Shown here: piece by piece, positions 16,939 through 25,557 of the stretch
How positions within the stretch are numbered: position 1 is the first letter of the stretch
Layout: each line of letters starts with the position of its first letter
Source of the DNA: Caulobacter sp.
GTDB taxonomy: Bacteria > Pseudomonadota > Alphaproteobacteria > Caulobacterales > Caulobacteraceae
Assembly (NCBI GenBank): GCA_030683005.1
Contig: JAUXMY010000033.1
Coordinates: 1-60,123 of the forward strand
Length of the DNA stretch: 60,123 bases
Direction of reading: 5' to 3'
The notes under the pieces: model-generated
Told to the model about the DNA's origin: nothing
The model's database searches: none
What the model saw: the letters and a program-made list of their open reading frames with translations, nothing else
Translations under genes and position numbers: made by a program

Positions 16939-18468
16939 TCACTTCCAGATCGGCTTGCCGTCACCCGGCAGTCCCAGCCTGCCCCACATGTCGCTGACCC
17001 GGTCCACCACGTCCTGGTCCATGCGGATCTGCTCGCCCCATTCGCGGTGGGTTTCGGGGGGGAGCTTGTTGGTGGCGTCGAGGCCGATCTTCGACCCCAG
17101 GCCGCTCTCGGGGCTGGCGAAGTCGAGGTAGTCGATCGGGGTGTTCTCGATGACGGTGATGTCGCGCGCCGGGTCCATCCGCGTCGACAGCGCCCACATG
17201 ACGTCCTTCCAGTCGCGGGCGTTGATGTCGTCGTCCACGATGATCACCCACTTGGTGTACATGAACTGGCGCAGGTAGCTCCAGACGCCGAGCATCACCC
17301 GCTTGGCGTGGCCGGGGTAGGCCTTCTTCATCGACACCACGGCGATGCGGTAGCTGCAGCCTTCCGGCGGCAGCCAGAAGTCGACGACCTCCGGGAACTG
17401 CTGCTGGAACAGCGGGATGAAGACCTCGTTGAGCGCCTCGCCCAGCACCGACGGCTCGTCGGGCGGCCGCCCGGTGAAGGTGGTGTGGTAGAGGGCGTCC
17501 CTGCGCATGGTGATGGCGCTGACCTTGAACACCGGGAAGCGCTCGACGCTGTTGTAGTAGCCGGTGTGGTCGCCGTAGGGGCCCTCGTCCTCGAACTCGT
17601 CGAGCAGGACGTGGCCCTCGATGACGATCTCGGCCTGGGCCGGCACCATCAGCGGCACCGTCTTGGCCGGCACGAGGTCGACCTTGGACCCGCGCAGCAG
17701 GCCGGCGAACTGGTACTCCGACAGGGTGTCGGGCACCGGCGTCACGGCCGCCAGGATCACGCCCGGGTCGGCGCCGATCACCGCGCAGGCGGGGAGCGGG
17801 TCGCGGCGACCGGCCTTCTTGTGGCGGCCGTAGTGCTGGGCCCCGCCGCGATGGGCCAGCCAGCGCATGATCGCCCGGTCCTTGCCCAGCACCTGCATGC
17901 GGTAGATGCCGAGGTTGAAGTCGTCCTCCTTGGAGTCCGACGGCCCTTTGGTGACGATCAGCGGCCAGGTGATCAGCGGCGCCGGCTCGCCCGGCCAGCA
18001 GGTCTGGACCGGCAGCTTCGTCAGGTCGATCTGGTCGCCCTTGAACACCAGTTCCTGCACCGGGGCCTTCTTCACGACCTTGGGCCGCATGGACATCACC
18101 GTCTGCGCCAGCGGCAGCAGCTCCATGGCGTCCTTGATGCCGCGCGGCGGCTCGGGCTGACGCAGGAAGGCCAGCAGCTCGCCGACCTCGCGCAGCTCGC
18201 CGGCCGTGGTGCGCGGCTCGCCGCCGAGGGTGACGCCCAGCGCCACCCGCTTCACCGTGCCGAACAGGTTGGCCAGGCAGGGCATCGGCGAGATCGTGCC
18301 GTCGGGCATGACCGGCTTTTCGAACAGCACCGCCGGGCCGCCCGCGGCCAGCAGGCGGGTGCAGATCTCGGTCATCTCCAGCACGGTGGAGACCGGCTCG
18401 GTCACCCGCACCAGCTCGCCGTCCGCTTCCAGTTTGGCGATGAAGTCCCGCAGCGACCGATAGGCCAA
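16939..18468 (-). CDS. ubiD: UbiD family decarboxylase
   Basis: A 509-residue prenylated-FMN-dependent decarboxylase. The family decarboxylates 3-polyprenyl-4-hydroxybenzoate in ubiquinone biosynthesis and needs the flavin prenyltransferase UbiX, which I do not see in this window. Conserved blocks include the pFMN/metal-site region ([17 protein letters not shown]), ExxxxGDHTGYY (catalytic Glu region) and the C-terminal DATNKLPPE. Length matches E. coli UbiD closely. The prenyltransferase UbiA, which makes its substrate, is encoded about 6 kb away. A different aromatic substrate is possible but less likely given full-length similarity. Confidence 0.93.
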   Translation of the reverse strand: MAYRSLRDFIAKLEADGELVRVTEPVSTVLEMTEICTRLLAAGGPAVLFEKPVMPDGTISPMPCLANLFGTVKRVALGVTLGGEPRTTAGELREVGELLAFLRQPEPPRGIKDAMELLPLAQTVMSMRPKVVKKAPVQELVFKGDQIDLTKLPVQTCWPGEPAPLITWPLIVTKGPSDSKEDDFNLGIYRMQVLGKDRAIMRWLAHRGGAQHYGRHKKAGRRDPLPACAVIGADPGVILAAVTPVPDTLSEYQFAGLLRGSKVDLVPAKTVPLMVPAQAEIVIEGHVLLDEFEDEGPYGDHTGYYNSVERFPVFKVSAITMRRDALYHTTFTGRPPDEPSVLGEALNEVFIPLFQQQFPEVVDFWLPPEGCSYRIAVVSMKKAYPGHAKRVMLGVWSYLRQFMYTKWVIIVDDDINARDWKDVMWALSTRMDPARDITVIENTPIDYLDFASPESGLGSKIGLDATNKLPPETHREWGEQIRMDQDVVDRVSDMWGRLGLPGDGKPIWK

Positions 18469-18532
18469 GGTGTTGCTCCTGTTACGCGGGGCGGAAGCTA
18501 GGGCGGAGAGGGGGGCGTGTCACGGGGGGCAT

Positions 18533-18651
18533 TGCGTCCTTCGCGACGCGATCCCGAGAGATCGCTCCTCAGGATGACGAGCTCAGTGGAGCGCAAACCA
18601 CGTTCGTCATGGTGAGGAGCCGGCTCTTGGGCCGGCGTCGCGAACCACGCA
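18533..18651. repeat. Dispersed palindromic repeat, family A copy 2
   Basis: Left arm TGCGTCCTTCGCGACGCG...GCTCCTCAGGATGACGA and inverted right arm CGTCATGGTGAGGAGC...GCGTCGCGAACCACGCA. It lies between the ubiD start region and the MmcQ-like gene's stop (18665). The inner loop differs from copy 1, while the arm ends are conserved. Confidence 0.85.
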
Positions 18652-18664
18652 ACGCCCGTAAGCC

Positions 18665-19006
18665 TCACCGCCCCGCGTCCCACGCCTTCTGCATCGTCTT
18701 CGTCGCCAGCTTGCGCCACCGCCGCTCCAGGAAGCCGCGCAGCTGGTCGGGGTCGAGGCTCTCCAGCCGCGCCAGCACCGAGGGATAATCCTTGTAGTGC
18801 GGCGTGAAGTGGAAGGTCTGGGGCTCGACCTCCATCAGCAGGTCGCGCTCATCGAACGACACGTCCATCAACACGGCGCTGTCGTCGTCGCGGCGCACGC
18901 GGGTGAAGAACTTGCCCCGGCACAGGTACGACGGCTGGCCGTAGCTGGTCCCTTCCTCGACGGCGGGGAAGGACAGGGCGATGGCGGCGAACTCCTCGCG
19001 GGTCAT
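18665..19006 (-). CDS. MmcQ/YjbR family protein
   Basis: A 113-residue protein of the MmcQ/YjbR family (double-wing, CyaY-like fold) with the typical TREEFAAIALSFPAVEEG start, GKFFTRV and the FTPHYKDYPSVLARL stretch. The family is often labelled DNA-binding from its fold, but its biochemical role is not established. It lies 4 nt after the YnfA-type membrane protein on the same strand, so the two are probably co-transcribed. Confidence 0.88.
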   Translation of the reverse strand: MTREEFAAIALSFPAVEEGTSYGQPSYLCRGKFFTRVRRDDDSAVLMDVSFDERDLLMEVEPQTFHFTPHYKDYPSVLARLESLDPDQLRGFLERRWRKLATKTMQKAWDAGR

Positions 19007-19010
19007 GGCG

Positions 19011-19346
19011 CTATCCGGCTGACGCGGCCCTCGGGCCGAACATGATCAGGCCGGCGCCGACCAGGCAGACGGCCGCGCCGATCAGGTCCCAGCGGTCGGG
19101 CCGGACGTTCTCGACCACCTGCAGCCAGAGCAGCGAGGCGACGATGTAGATGCCGCCATAGGCCGCGTAGGTGCGCCCGGCCATCGGCGCGTCCGCCTGG
19201 GTCAGCAGCCAGGCGAACAGCACCAGCGCCACCACGCCCGGCGCCAGCCACCAGATCGGCTTGCCCAGCCGCAGCCAGCCCCAGAAGGCGAAACAGCCGG
19301 CGATCTCGCACAGGGCGGCGAGGCCAAAGACGAGGTAGGTCTTCAT
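19011..19346 (-). CDS. YnfA/UPF0060 family small multidrug-resistance-like membrane protein
   Basis: A 111-residue protein with four membrane helices and the UPF0060 hallmarks: [13 protein letters not shown] near the N-terminus and [12 protein letters not shown] in the third helix. The family is related to small multidrug-resistance transporters, and roles in efflux have been proposed. The start at 19346 gives the standard family length; the open frame continues upstream through the ggt region but that part is an out-of-frame shadow. The gene follows ggt by 11 nt and precedes the MmcQ-like gene by 4 nt. Confidence 0.9.
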   Translation of the reverse strand: MKTYLVFGLAALCEIAGCFAFWGWLRLGKPIWWLAPGVVALVLFAWLLTQADAPMAGRTYAAYGGIYIVASLLWLQVVENVRPDRWDLIGAAVCLVGAGLIMFGPRAASAG

Positions 19347-19357
19347 CGACCGGTCCT

Positions 19358-21121
19358 TCAGTAGGCCAGCGCCACGCCGTCCTTGCGCATCTCGGTGGCG
19401 GCGGCGTAGCGGCCGGGCCAGCGCTCGATGGCCTGATAGCCGCCGTAGCCGCCGGGCGTGTCGCCGACGCGCCAGCCGATGGCGGCCAGCGCCTTGCGGG
19501 TTGCGTCCGGCACGCCGCTCTCCAGATGCAGTTCGCCGGGATGGCCCAGCTGCTGGCCGGTCGGCTCCATGCCGCCCTCGTGGTGCCAGCGCGGACTGTC
19601 GCCGGCCGCCTGCAGGTCGAGGCCGTGGTCGACCATGTTGCTGATGATCTGCGCCTGGCCCTGGGGCTGCATGTCGCCGCCCATGACGCCGAAGGCCAGC
19701 CACGGCTCGCCGCCCCGTGTCGCGAAGCCGGGAATGATGGTCTGGAACGGTCGCTTGCCGGGCGCGTAGACGTTCGGATGGCCGTCGGTCAGGGCGAACA
19801 GCTCGCCCCGGTTCTGCAGCATGAAGCCGGTCCCGTCCGGCGACAGGCCGCTGCCCATGCCGCGATAGTTGGACTGGATGAGCGAGACCATCATCCCGTC
19901 GCTGTCGGACGTGCAGAAGTAGGTGGTGTCGCCCTTCGACGGCGCCTGGCCGGAATGCACTGGGTTGAGGATGGCGTTCGGCTTGATCAGCCTGGCGCGC
20001 TCGGCGGCGTAGGCCTTGGAGTTCAGCCACTCGAGCGGGATCTTCGCGAAGTCCGGGTCGGCGAAGTAGCGGGCGCGGTCCTCGTAGGCCAGGCGCTTGG
20101 CCTCGACGGCGTGGTGGATCGAGGCCGCCGACTGGAAGCCCATCGCCTTGACGTCGAACTGCTCGAGGATGTTGAGCAGCTGCAGCGTCGACAGACCCTG
20201 GCTGTTGGGCGCGAGGCCATAGACGTCCACCCCACGATAGCCGCTGACCAGCGGCGTGGTCCATTCGCTCTTGTGGGCCTTCAGGTCGGCGCGGGTCATC
20301 CAGCCGCCGATGCGCTTGAAATAGGCCTCGATCGCATCGGCGATGGGCCCGTCGTAGTAGGCGTCGCGGCCGCCCTGGGCGATCTGGCGATAGGTCTTGG
20401 CCAGGGCCGGATTGCGGAACACCTCGCCCTCGCGCGGCGGGCGGCCGTCGGTCATCCAGACGGCGTTGAAGTTGGCGACCTCCTCGATGCCCGAGGCCGG
20501 GTTGTTGTACCGGCGGGCCGAGGCGGCCAGGTAGTAGGCGACGTTCTGGGTGACCGGCGCCCCCTCCTCGGCGTGGGCGATGGCCGGATCGAACAGGTCC
20601 TTCCACGGCAGCTTGCCGTAGCGCTGGTGCAGGTCCCACCAGGCCTGGACGGCGCCGGGGACGCTGACGGTGATGGCGCCGAAGCTGGGGATCAGGCCGT
20701 TCTTCGCCCGCGACCGCACGGTTTCCCGCGACAGGCCCCTGGGCGAGCGGCCCGAGCCGTTGAGGCCGACGACTTTCTTCGTCTTCGGGTCCCACAGCAT
20801 GACGAAACAGTCGCCGCCGATGCCGCAGGCGATGGGCTCAAGCAGCCCCAGGCAGGCGTTGGCCGCGATGGCGGCGTCGACGGCGCTGCCGCCTTTCTTG
20901 AGGATCTCGATGGCCGTCAGGGTGGCCAGCGGATGGGCCGTGGCCGCCGCGCCGTGAACGCCCCAGGCCGCCGACCGGCTGGCGAACGTCGCGCCGTCGA
21001 CCCGGTCGCCGCCGCGCACGTCGGGCCGGTTGAGATTGGGGTTGCCCGGCCGGCTCTGGGCCATGGCCGAGGTGGCCAGGGCAGCGGCCGGCAGGGCGGC
21101 GAGGAAGGTGCGGCGACGCAT
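19358..21121 (-). CDS. ggt: Gamma-glutamyltransferase
   Basis: A 587-residue N-terminal-nucleophile hydrolase that cleaves the gamma-glutamyl bond of glutathione and related peptides. The N-terminus [11 protein letters not shown]...AMAQ is a signal peptide with a Tat-like double Arg, so the enzyme is periplasmic. The precursor self-cleaves before the nucleophile Thr, here Thr399 in GDTTYF; the downstream [13 protein letters not shown] forms the donor-binding loop. Length is normal. A glutathione-synthesis gene (gshA) is also in this window, at 36 kb. The upstream region contains one copy of the DUF559-element repeat, so its promoter may lie inside or beyond that element. Confidence 0.95.
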   Translation of the reverse strand: MRRRTFLAALPAAALATSAMAQSRPGNPNLNRPDVRGGDRVDGATFASRSAAWGVHGAAATAHPLATLTAIEILKKGGSAVDAAIAANACLGLLEPIACGIGGDCFVMLWDPKTKKVVGLNGSGRSPRGLSRETVRSRAKNGLIPSFGAITVSVPGAVQAWWDLHQRYGKLPWKDLFDPAIAHAEEGAPVTQNVAYYLAASARRYNNPASGIEEVANFNAVWMTDGRPPREGEVFRNPALAKTYRQIAQGGRDAYYDGPIADAIEAYFKRIGGWMTRADLKAHKSEWTTPLVSGYRGVDVYGLAPNSQGLSTLQLLNILEQFDVKAMGFQSAASIHHAVEAKRLAYEDRARYFADPDFAKIPLEWLNSKAYAAERARLIKPNAILNPVHSGQAPSKGDTTYFCTSDSDGMMVSLIQSNYRGMGSGLSPDGTGFMLQNRGELFALTDGHPNVYAPGKRPFQTIIPGFATRGGEPWLAFGVMGGDMQPQGQAQIISNMVDHGLDLQAAGDSPRWHHEGGMEPTGQQLGHPGELHLESGVPDATRKALAAIGWRVGDTPGGYGGYQAIERWPGRYAAATEMRKDGVALAY

Positions 21122-21160
21122 GGAAGAAGGCCTCTCGAACTCTGAGGCGGCGACTATAGA

Positions 21161-21214
21161 CCCTCCCTCCCCTTTATGGGGAGGGACAGACGGCGAAGCC
21201 GTCAGGGTGGGGCA
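21161..21214. repeat. REP-like repeat, family C, left copy flanking the DUF559 gene
   Basis: A unit of about 53 bp with two adjacent hairpins, CCTCCCC-TTTAT-GGGGAGG and GACGGC-GAA-GCCGTC, ending AGGGTGGGGCA. It is the inverse of 21565-21617. Between the copies the second stem changes on both sides (ACGGC/GCCGT against GCCGC/GCGGC), preserving pairing. It sits 40-93 nt upstream of the ggt start. Confidence 0.9.
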
Positions 21215-21221
21215 CGGCGCG

Positions 21222-21563
21222 TCAGACCCGGGCGCCGAGCGCCAGTCGTATGTTGTGCATCACGCCGTCGATGTTCTCGCGGACCTGATGATTGAAGAAC
21301 CGCAGAACCGTGAAGCCTTCCCGCCGAACGACGGCGTCACGTACCGCGTCGTGAGCGATCTGCGAATCTTCGGCGTGCGCCGCCCCATCGAGCTCGACGA
21401 CGAGCCTCCGGCTGAAACAGACGAAGTCCAGATAGTATCCACGAAATGGCGCCTGCCGCCGAAAGTGGAACCCCTCGGCACGGAGCAGTTTCAGGCGCGA
21501 CCACAGCTTCGCCTCCATGGGCGGCATGTTTGATCGCATCTGGCGTGCGCGAATGATCGACAC
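21222..21563 (-). CDS. DUF559 (Vsr-like) endonuclease-domain protein inside inverted repeats
   Basis: A small protein (113 residues from a GTG at 21563; 105 from an ATG at 21539) of the DUF559 family, related to very-short-patch-repair nucleases with a PD-(D/E)XK-type core. The catalytic pattern is visible in YYLDFVCF and VVELDGAAHA, after the family's N-terminal MPPMEAKLWSRLK and FRRQAPF blocks. The AGGGTGGGG end of the right-hand repeat lies just before the GTG and could act as ribosome-binding site. The gene and its two flanking repeats make a compact unit (21161-21617). No methyltransferase partner is adjacent. Activity and target are unknown. Confidence 0.88.
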   Translation of the reverse strand: MSIIRARQMRSNMPPMEAKLWSRLKLLRAEGFHFRRQAPFRGYYLDFVCFSRRLVVELDGAAHAEDSQIAHDAVRDAVVRREGFTVLRFFNHQVRENIDGVMHNIRLALGARV

Positions 21564-21564
21564 T

Positions 21565-21617
21565 TGCCCCACCCTGGCCGCTTCGCGGCCTGTCCCTCCC
21601 CATAAAGGGGAGGGAGG
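21565..21617. repeat. REP-like repeat, family C, right copy flanking the DUF559 gene
   Basis: Inverse of the 21161-21214 unit, with the outer hairpin (CCTCCCC/GGGGAGG, TTTAT loop) unchanged and the inner stem altered on both strands so that it still pairs. It ends 5 nt before the stop codon of the VOC gene. I see no target-site duplication at the outer edges. Confidence 0.9.
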
Positions 21618-21622
21618 AAGAT

Positions 21623-21955
21623 TCAGGCCTCGCTCCATACCCCCAGCTCATTCCCGGCCGGGTCGCGGAAGTGGAAACGCCGCCCGCCGGGGAAGCTGAA
21701 GATCGGCTTGACGACCACGCCGCCGGCCGCCTCGACCTTCGCCAGCATGGCTTCCAGGTCGTGGGCGTAGAGGATCACCAGCGGGACAGGCGCGCCGTCG
21801 ACGTCGAAGCCGCCGTCGAGGCCCTCGTTGAACGCCGCGTAGCCCGGACCGTAGTCGACGAAGCGCCAGCCGAAGGCGTCGGCGTAGAAGGCTCTGGTCG
21901 CCGGCAGGGCGCCGCCGGGCATTTCCACATAGTCGATCTTGCCGTCTTCACGCAT
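21623..21955 (-). CDS. VOC (glyoxalase/bleomycin-resistance fold) family protein
   Basis: A 110-residue single-module VOC protein: YVEMPGGALPATRAFYADAFGW start, central LVILYAHDLEAMLAKVEAAGG, and the end FHFRDPAGNELGVWSE, the classical last strand with the metal-binding Glu. The start at 21955 has GGAG about 8 bases upstream; the upstream frame has no domain. Function ranges from glyoxalase-like lyase to ligand binding, and the substrate cannot be assigned. It neighbours a methyltransferase gene on the same strand, 57 nt away. Confidence 0.87.
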   Translation of the reverse strand: MREDGKIDYVEMPGGALPATRAFYADAFGWRFVDYGPGYAAFNEGLDGGFDVDGAPVPLVILYAHDLEAMLAKVEAAGGVVVKPIFSFPGGRRFHFRDPAGNELGVWSEA

Positions 21956-22012
21956 GCTGCCGCTCCATTTGTTCACATTTTGTTCACGCCACGCTGAATG
22001 AGTCAACGACGT

Positions 22013-22663
22013 CTAGGGGAACGCCCAGACGCTGGTCTTCTTGACCTCGAAGTCCTCCAGCTCCCGCGTGGTCGGCACCTGGTACTCGGCCAGTTTCGTC
22101 AGGCCGTCCTTGGGAAAGTAGGTGCGGCCGGGATCGCCGATCAGCACCGTCGCCCCGGCGTCGCGGGCGGCGGCCAGCCACGCCAGCACCTGTGTGGCCA
22201 GCGGGTTCTCGTAGCAGATGTCGCCGGCCAGGATGACGTCGGCGTCGGCCGGCGGCGGGGCGTCCAGCAGGTTCACGTCGGTGAAGTCCAGCGCCACGCC
22301 GTTGGCGGCGGCGTTGAGGCTGATCGCCGCCTCGCAGAAGACGTCGATGTCGGCCGCGAGCACCGACGCGGCGCCGGCCCGCATCGCCGCGATGGCGACG
22401 ATCCCCGAGCCCGACGCGAAGTCGACCACCCGCTTGCCGGTGACGATCTCCGGGTTGTCGAGCACGTACCGCGCCAGCGCCTGTCCGCCCGCCCAGGCGA
22501 AGGCCCAGAACGGCGGCGGCAGGCCGATGCGGTCCAGCTCCTCCTCGGTCAGCCGCCAGATCGGCGTGATCTCGTCGGCCAGGTGCAGCACCAGCTCCGG
22601 CGCATGCGGCGGCGCCTGCAGGCGGGTGTTCTCGAGAATGAAGGCCCGGCGGTCGGTGATCAT
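22013..22663 (-). CDS. Class I SAM-dependent methyltransferase (ETFB-lysine/nicotinamide N-methyltransferase-like)
   Basis: A 216-residue Rossmann-fold methyltransferase with motif I VVDFASGSGIVAIAA, the acidic SAM-ribose end of beta-2 (ADID) and ILAGDICYE as motif IV. The N-terminal APELVLHLADEITPIWRLTEEEL and the PPFWAFAWAGGQALARY segment match the METTL20/ETF-beta lysine methyltransferase-like group, so a protein lysine target is a reasonable guess. The ATG at 22663 is chosen; a TTG at 22684 in frame is possible. No DNA-methylase motif is present, so it is not a partner of the nearby DUF559 nuclease. Confidence 0.85.
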   Translation of the reverse strand: MITDRRAFILENTRLQAPPHAPELVLHLADEITPIWRLTEEELDRIGLPPPFWAFAWAGGQALARYVLDNPEIVTGKRVVDFASGSGIVAIAAMRAGAASVLAADIDVFCEAAISLNAAANGVALDFTDVNLLDAPPPADADVILAGDICYENPLATQVLAWLAAARDAGATVLIGDPGRTYFPKDGLTKLAEYQVPTTRELEDFEVKKTSVWAFP

Positions 22664-22792
22664 GGGGTAGCGCGAGCCAATCAATAGCGGAGGCGTCCTG
22701 GATCGGTCTCGTCAGCAGGTACGAAGGAGAGGCGAGATGCGGTATTGCCGCTACTCATCCGCGATTCCGAACGGAGAGGAGGACAATTGCTA

Positions 22793-23380
22793 ATGGAAAA
22801 GGGCAAGGGCATGACCCGTGCTGAGATTTCCGGGTGGATTCAAGTCGTTCTCGCCATTGTAGGTCTCTACTTCACGATCAAGCAGGCCTATCCGGCTATC
22901 GATGCGCTTGGGCAAGTTGGCTTTGGCAAGGGTCTACCCTCCAACTTCCAAGGCAGCCAGGGAGCGATTCAAGTCTTCCTTGTCGTCCTAGTGCTGATGA
23001 CGTTGTTAATGCTCCTGTTCGTGGGCCTAGCGGTCATCCTCGGCGCACTTTTCCGACAGCTAGATGCAAAATCGCCCCGGCACGCGGCGTTCAGCTTGGT
23101 TGCTTCCGTGGTTCTCGGCGCGGCTACTTTCAGCTTGGCGATGTTCGGAAGCTTGGTCTGGATTCCAGGCGCGCTGTTGTCCGTCCTGCTCATGGTCGGC
23201 TCCGGTCTTGCTGCGGTTACGAGCATGGAAGAGGAGGAGGGCGGCCTATTCTGGGTGCTCGTGATCGTCGGAATACCCGCCTCCGTCCTGTTCGGAATTT
23301 TCATCGCTGCACTTGTGGCCGGGCCACAGGATGTTCCGAGCAATCCCGAACAGGAGGTGTCAGCTTCCAGCACAAAGTGA
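22793..23380 (+). CDS. Orphan multi-pass membrane protein, lower GC than its neighbours
   Basis: A 195-residue protein I do not recognise. It has four to five hydrophobic segments (about 11-28, 59-84, 99-125, 130-150 and 158-178), an acidic MEEEEGG loop before the last, and a polar Ser/Glu-rich tail. GGAGG at 22778-22782 is 10 bases before the ATG at 22793 and 4 before an in-frame TTG at 22787. Base and codon use differ from the surroundings (TTA, CTA, ATA and GTA codons appear, which are rare elsewhere here), suggesting recent acquisition. It converges with the desaturase gene (22-nt gap) and its 5' side faces the methyltransferase gene. Confidence 0.7.
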   Translation: MEKGKGMTRAEISGWIQVVLAIVGLYFTIKQAYPAIDALGQVGFGKGLPSNFQGSQGAIQVFLVVLVLMTLLMLLFVGLAVILGALFRQLDAKSPRHAAFSLVASVVLGAATFSLAMFGSLVWIPGALLSVLLMVGSGLAAVTSMEEEEGGLFWVLVIVGIPASVLFGIFIAALVAGPQDVPSNPEQEVSASSTK

Positions 23381-23402
23381 CGGGACAGCTACGCAGCCAT
23401 CG

Positions 23403-24362
23403 TCACGCCGCGACCACCCCCTTGCTCGAGGCTTCCTTCAGGACGCCCAGATACCCTTTCGCCACCAGCATCCGCTCGGTGACGCCCTTCCGCTGCAGCA
23501 GCCTGTGGGCCTTCGGCAGGTTCCAGCAGGGCACATGCATGAACATGTGATGCTCGCAGTGATAGTTGACGTAGTAGGGCGCGATCAGCATGCGCTCGAT
23601 CGGGTTGGCCAGCGTCGTGCGGGCGTGGCGCAGGGGGTCGGGCTGGTTCTCGCCGACCAGGGCGTGCTCGGCGATGTTCCGCAGGCGGGTGACCAGCGGA
23701 TACCAGGTCGCCATCGGGATCAGCCACAGCACCGGCCAGGCCCACCACAGGCCGAAGGCCGAGGTGACCGCGATGATCGGGACGTGGACGATCAGGAACG
23801 GCTTCCAGAAGTTGAAGACGCCGGCCGCCGTCTTGCCGAATGGCACGCCCCTGGCCTTGCCCGTCCTGAAGGCGTCGAGGCTGGGCTGGATGCGCTGCTT
23901 GTAGAAGGTCTGGCCGGTCAGGTCGCGGACCACCTTGCGCCACAGAGAGGCGCGGGTGGTCGGGAAAGGGGCCGACAGCGACAGGTCCGGATCCTCGGCC
24001 TGCTGGGCGAACTTGTGGTGCTGCAGGTGGTAGTCGCGGTAGCGCAGAAGGTCACTGTTGGTCGGGGCCCCGGCCAGCCACTGTCCGACAAAATCGTTGA
24101 CCTTGATGTTGGGGTGAATGCAGCCGTGCGCCGCCTCGTGCATCAGGATGGCCAGCCCCAGCTGCCGGGCGCCGATGACCATGACCGCGAAGACGAAGGT
24201 CAGCGGGTTGGGGAAGACGATGAACAGGGCGGCGGCGGCGGCGATGGTCAGCCAGGCATGGGCCACCAGCCACAGCCCGAACCAGTTCGAGCGCGCGGCC
24301 AGCGGCGCCCACTCCTCGTCGGTGAAGAAGTCCTTCGGTTTGACACGGGATGCGACGGCCAT
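23403..24362 (-). CDS. Membrane fatty acid desaturase-family protein
   Basis: A 319-residue integral-membrane di-iron enzyme. Three His boxes are intact: HEAAH (75-79), HLQHH (112-116) and HCEHH (268-272), with an extra AEHA at 231-234. About four membrane segments surround them. The family introduces double bonds into acyl chains or hydroxylates lipids or carotenoids; the spacing and the NYHCEHH box favour an acyl-lipid desaturase or a sphingolipid/carotenoid-type relative, but the substrate is not determined. A dispersed palindromic repeat lies upstream, so it is probably transcribed alone. Confidence 0.9.
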   Translation of the reverse strand: MAVASRVKPKDFFTDEEWAPLAARSNWFGLWLVAHAWLTIAAAAALFIVFPNPLTFVFAVMVIGARQLGLAILMHEAAHGCIHPNIKVNDFVGQWLAGAPTNSDLLRYRDYHLQHHKFAQQAEDPDLSLSAPFPTTRASLWRKVVRDLTGQTFYKQRIQPSLDAFRTGKARGVPFGKTAAGVFNFWKPFLIVHVPIIAVTSAFGLWWAWPVLWLIPMATWYPLVTRLRNIAEHALVGENQPDPLRHARTTLANPIERMLIAPYYVNYHCEHHMFMHVPCWNLPKAHRLLQRKGVTERMLVAKGYLGVLKEASSKGVVAA

Positions 24363-24426
24363 GGGTGAAGTATCTCACTTCGTCCGGCGGCTGGCCAGAA
24401 TGACGGGTGCGTCAGTTTTGCTCACG

Positions 24427-24524
24427 CGTCATCCCGGGCGCCGAAGGCGACCCGGGACCCAGCCGACGCCGGGCGCTCGCCTCTGGGTCCCGGCTCTGCG
24501 CGCTCCGCGCTCGGCCGGGATGAC
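24427..24524. repeat. Palindromic repeat, family E, between ubiA and the desaturase gene
   Basis: Inverted arms CGTCATCCCGGGCG...CCCGGGACCCAG (24427-24462) and CTGGGTCCCGG...GGCCGGGATGACA (24483-24524) with a short GC-rich loop. It lies 8 nt past the ubiA stop and could fold into a long hairpin that ends the ubiA transcript. Similar CGTCATCCCGG...CCGGGATGAC repeats are common in Alphaproteobacteria (recalled, not searched). Confidence 0.85.
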
Positions 24525-24532
24525 AGTGATGT

Positions 24533-25462
24533 TCAGAACCCCGTCACCGGCTTCCACACGCCCACCGCGAAGGCGCAGACCAGGATCAGGCCGGCGACGG
24601 CGTTGGACTTGAAGAGGACCAGCGCGCGCGCGCCGTCGGTCACGTCCAGCCGCGCCGCCTGCCGCGACAGGTGGACGGCGAACAGCGCCACGGGCGGCAG
24701 GAACAGCGGGCCGAGGTCGGCGACGGTGGCCGAGGCGACGACCAGCCCGAACGCGGCGGTGTAGAAGGCCAGCACGCCCAGTCTGGCCTTCTCGCCCAGC
24801 CGCCGGGCCGAGGACTTCACCCCGGCCAGGGCGTCGTCCTCGATATCCTGGACCGCGTAAATGGTGTCGTAGCCGAGAGTCCAGAAGATGAGGCCGGCGT
24901 AGAGCAGCAGGGCCGGCGGCGTCGGCGCCCCGGCGACGGCCGCGAACCCCATCAGGGCCCCCCAGTTGAACGTAAGGCCCAGCCACGCCTGCGGCCACCA
25001 GGTGATCCGCTTCATGAACGGATAGGCCGCCACCAGCGCCAGCGAGCCGACGCCCAGACCGATGGTCCAGGGATTCATGGTCAGCAGGATCAGCAGGCTG
25101 GCCAGACAGCAGCCGACCACGAAGGCCCAGGCCTGCTTGACGCTGATCTGGCCGGCCGGGATCGGCCGCATCGCGGTGCGGGCCACCCTGGCGTCGATGT
25201 CGCGGTCGACGATGTCGTTGTAGGCGCAGCCCGCCGCCCGCATCAGCGCCGCGCCGAGCAGGAACAGGACCATCAGCAGCGGATCGGGCGCCCGCCCCTG
25301 CGTGGCGCAGGCGAGCGCGATGCCCATCCATCCCGGCAGCATCAGCAGCCAGATGCCCACCGGCCGGTCGAACCGCCCCAGCTTCAGCCACGGCCGCAGC
25401 GCCGCCGGCGCATGGCGGTCCACCCAGTTGGTCGGCGCGGCGTCGGGCAGGATCGTGGACAT
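24533..25462 (-). CDS. ubiA: 4-hydroxybenzoate polyprenyltransferase UbiA
   Basis: A 309-residue integral-membrane prenyltransferase that attaches the polyprenyl tail to 4-hydroxybenzoate, the first membrane step of ubiquinone synthesis. The first Asp-rich motif NDIVDRDID, which binds Mg-diphosphate, is clear, and the second is YDTIYAVQDIEDD. Seven to nine membrane helices are evident. The start at 25462 gives normal length. The gene is divergent from the DUF454 gene (95-nt gap). Its product is the kind of substrate used by UbiD, encoded at 17-18.5 kb. Confidence 0.96.
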   Translation of the reverse strand: MSTILPDAAPTNWVDRHAPAALRPWLKLGRFDRPVGIWLLMLPGWMGIALACATQGRAPDPLLMVLFLLGAALMRAAGCAYNDIVDRDIDARVARTAMRPIPAGQISVKQAWAFVVGCCLASLLILLTMNPWTIGLGVGSLALVAAYPFMKRITWWPQAWLGLTFNWGALMGFAAVAGAPTPPALLLYAGLIFWTLGYDTIYAVQDIEDDALAGVKSSARRLGEKARLGVLAFYTAAFGLVVASATVADLGPLFLPPVALFAVHLSRQAARLDVTDGARALVLFKSNAVAGLILVCAFAVGVWKPVTGF

Positions 25463-25557
25463 AACGTCTGGATAGCCGGGTCGCGGCCGCTATCCAAATT
25501 TTTCACCACCCGATTTTTCACGGCGACGCCGGGCGGCCGGCGAGGCAGTGTAGGGCG

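Noticed and set aside
19011..20795. A 594-residue protein fusing YnfA with an upstream domain
   Set aside because: The upstream part is an out-of-frame reading of ggt with low-complexity product; the YnfA start at 19346 gives the full family length.
21222..22663. DUF559 nuclease and the nearby methyltransferase as a restriction-modification pair
   Set aside because: The methyltransferase belongs to the ETFB/nicotinamide-type protein or small-molecule group, is separated by the VOC gene, and has no DNA-methylase motifs.
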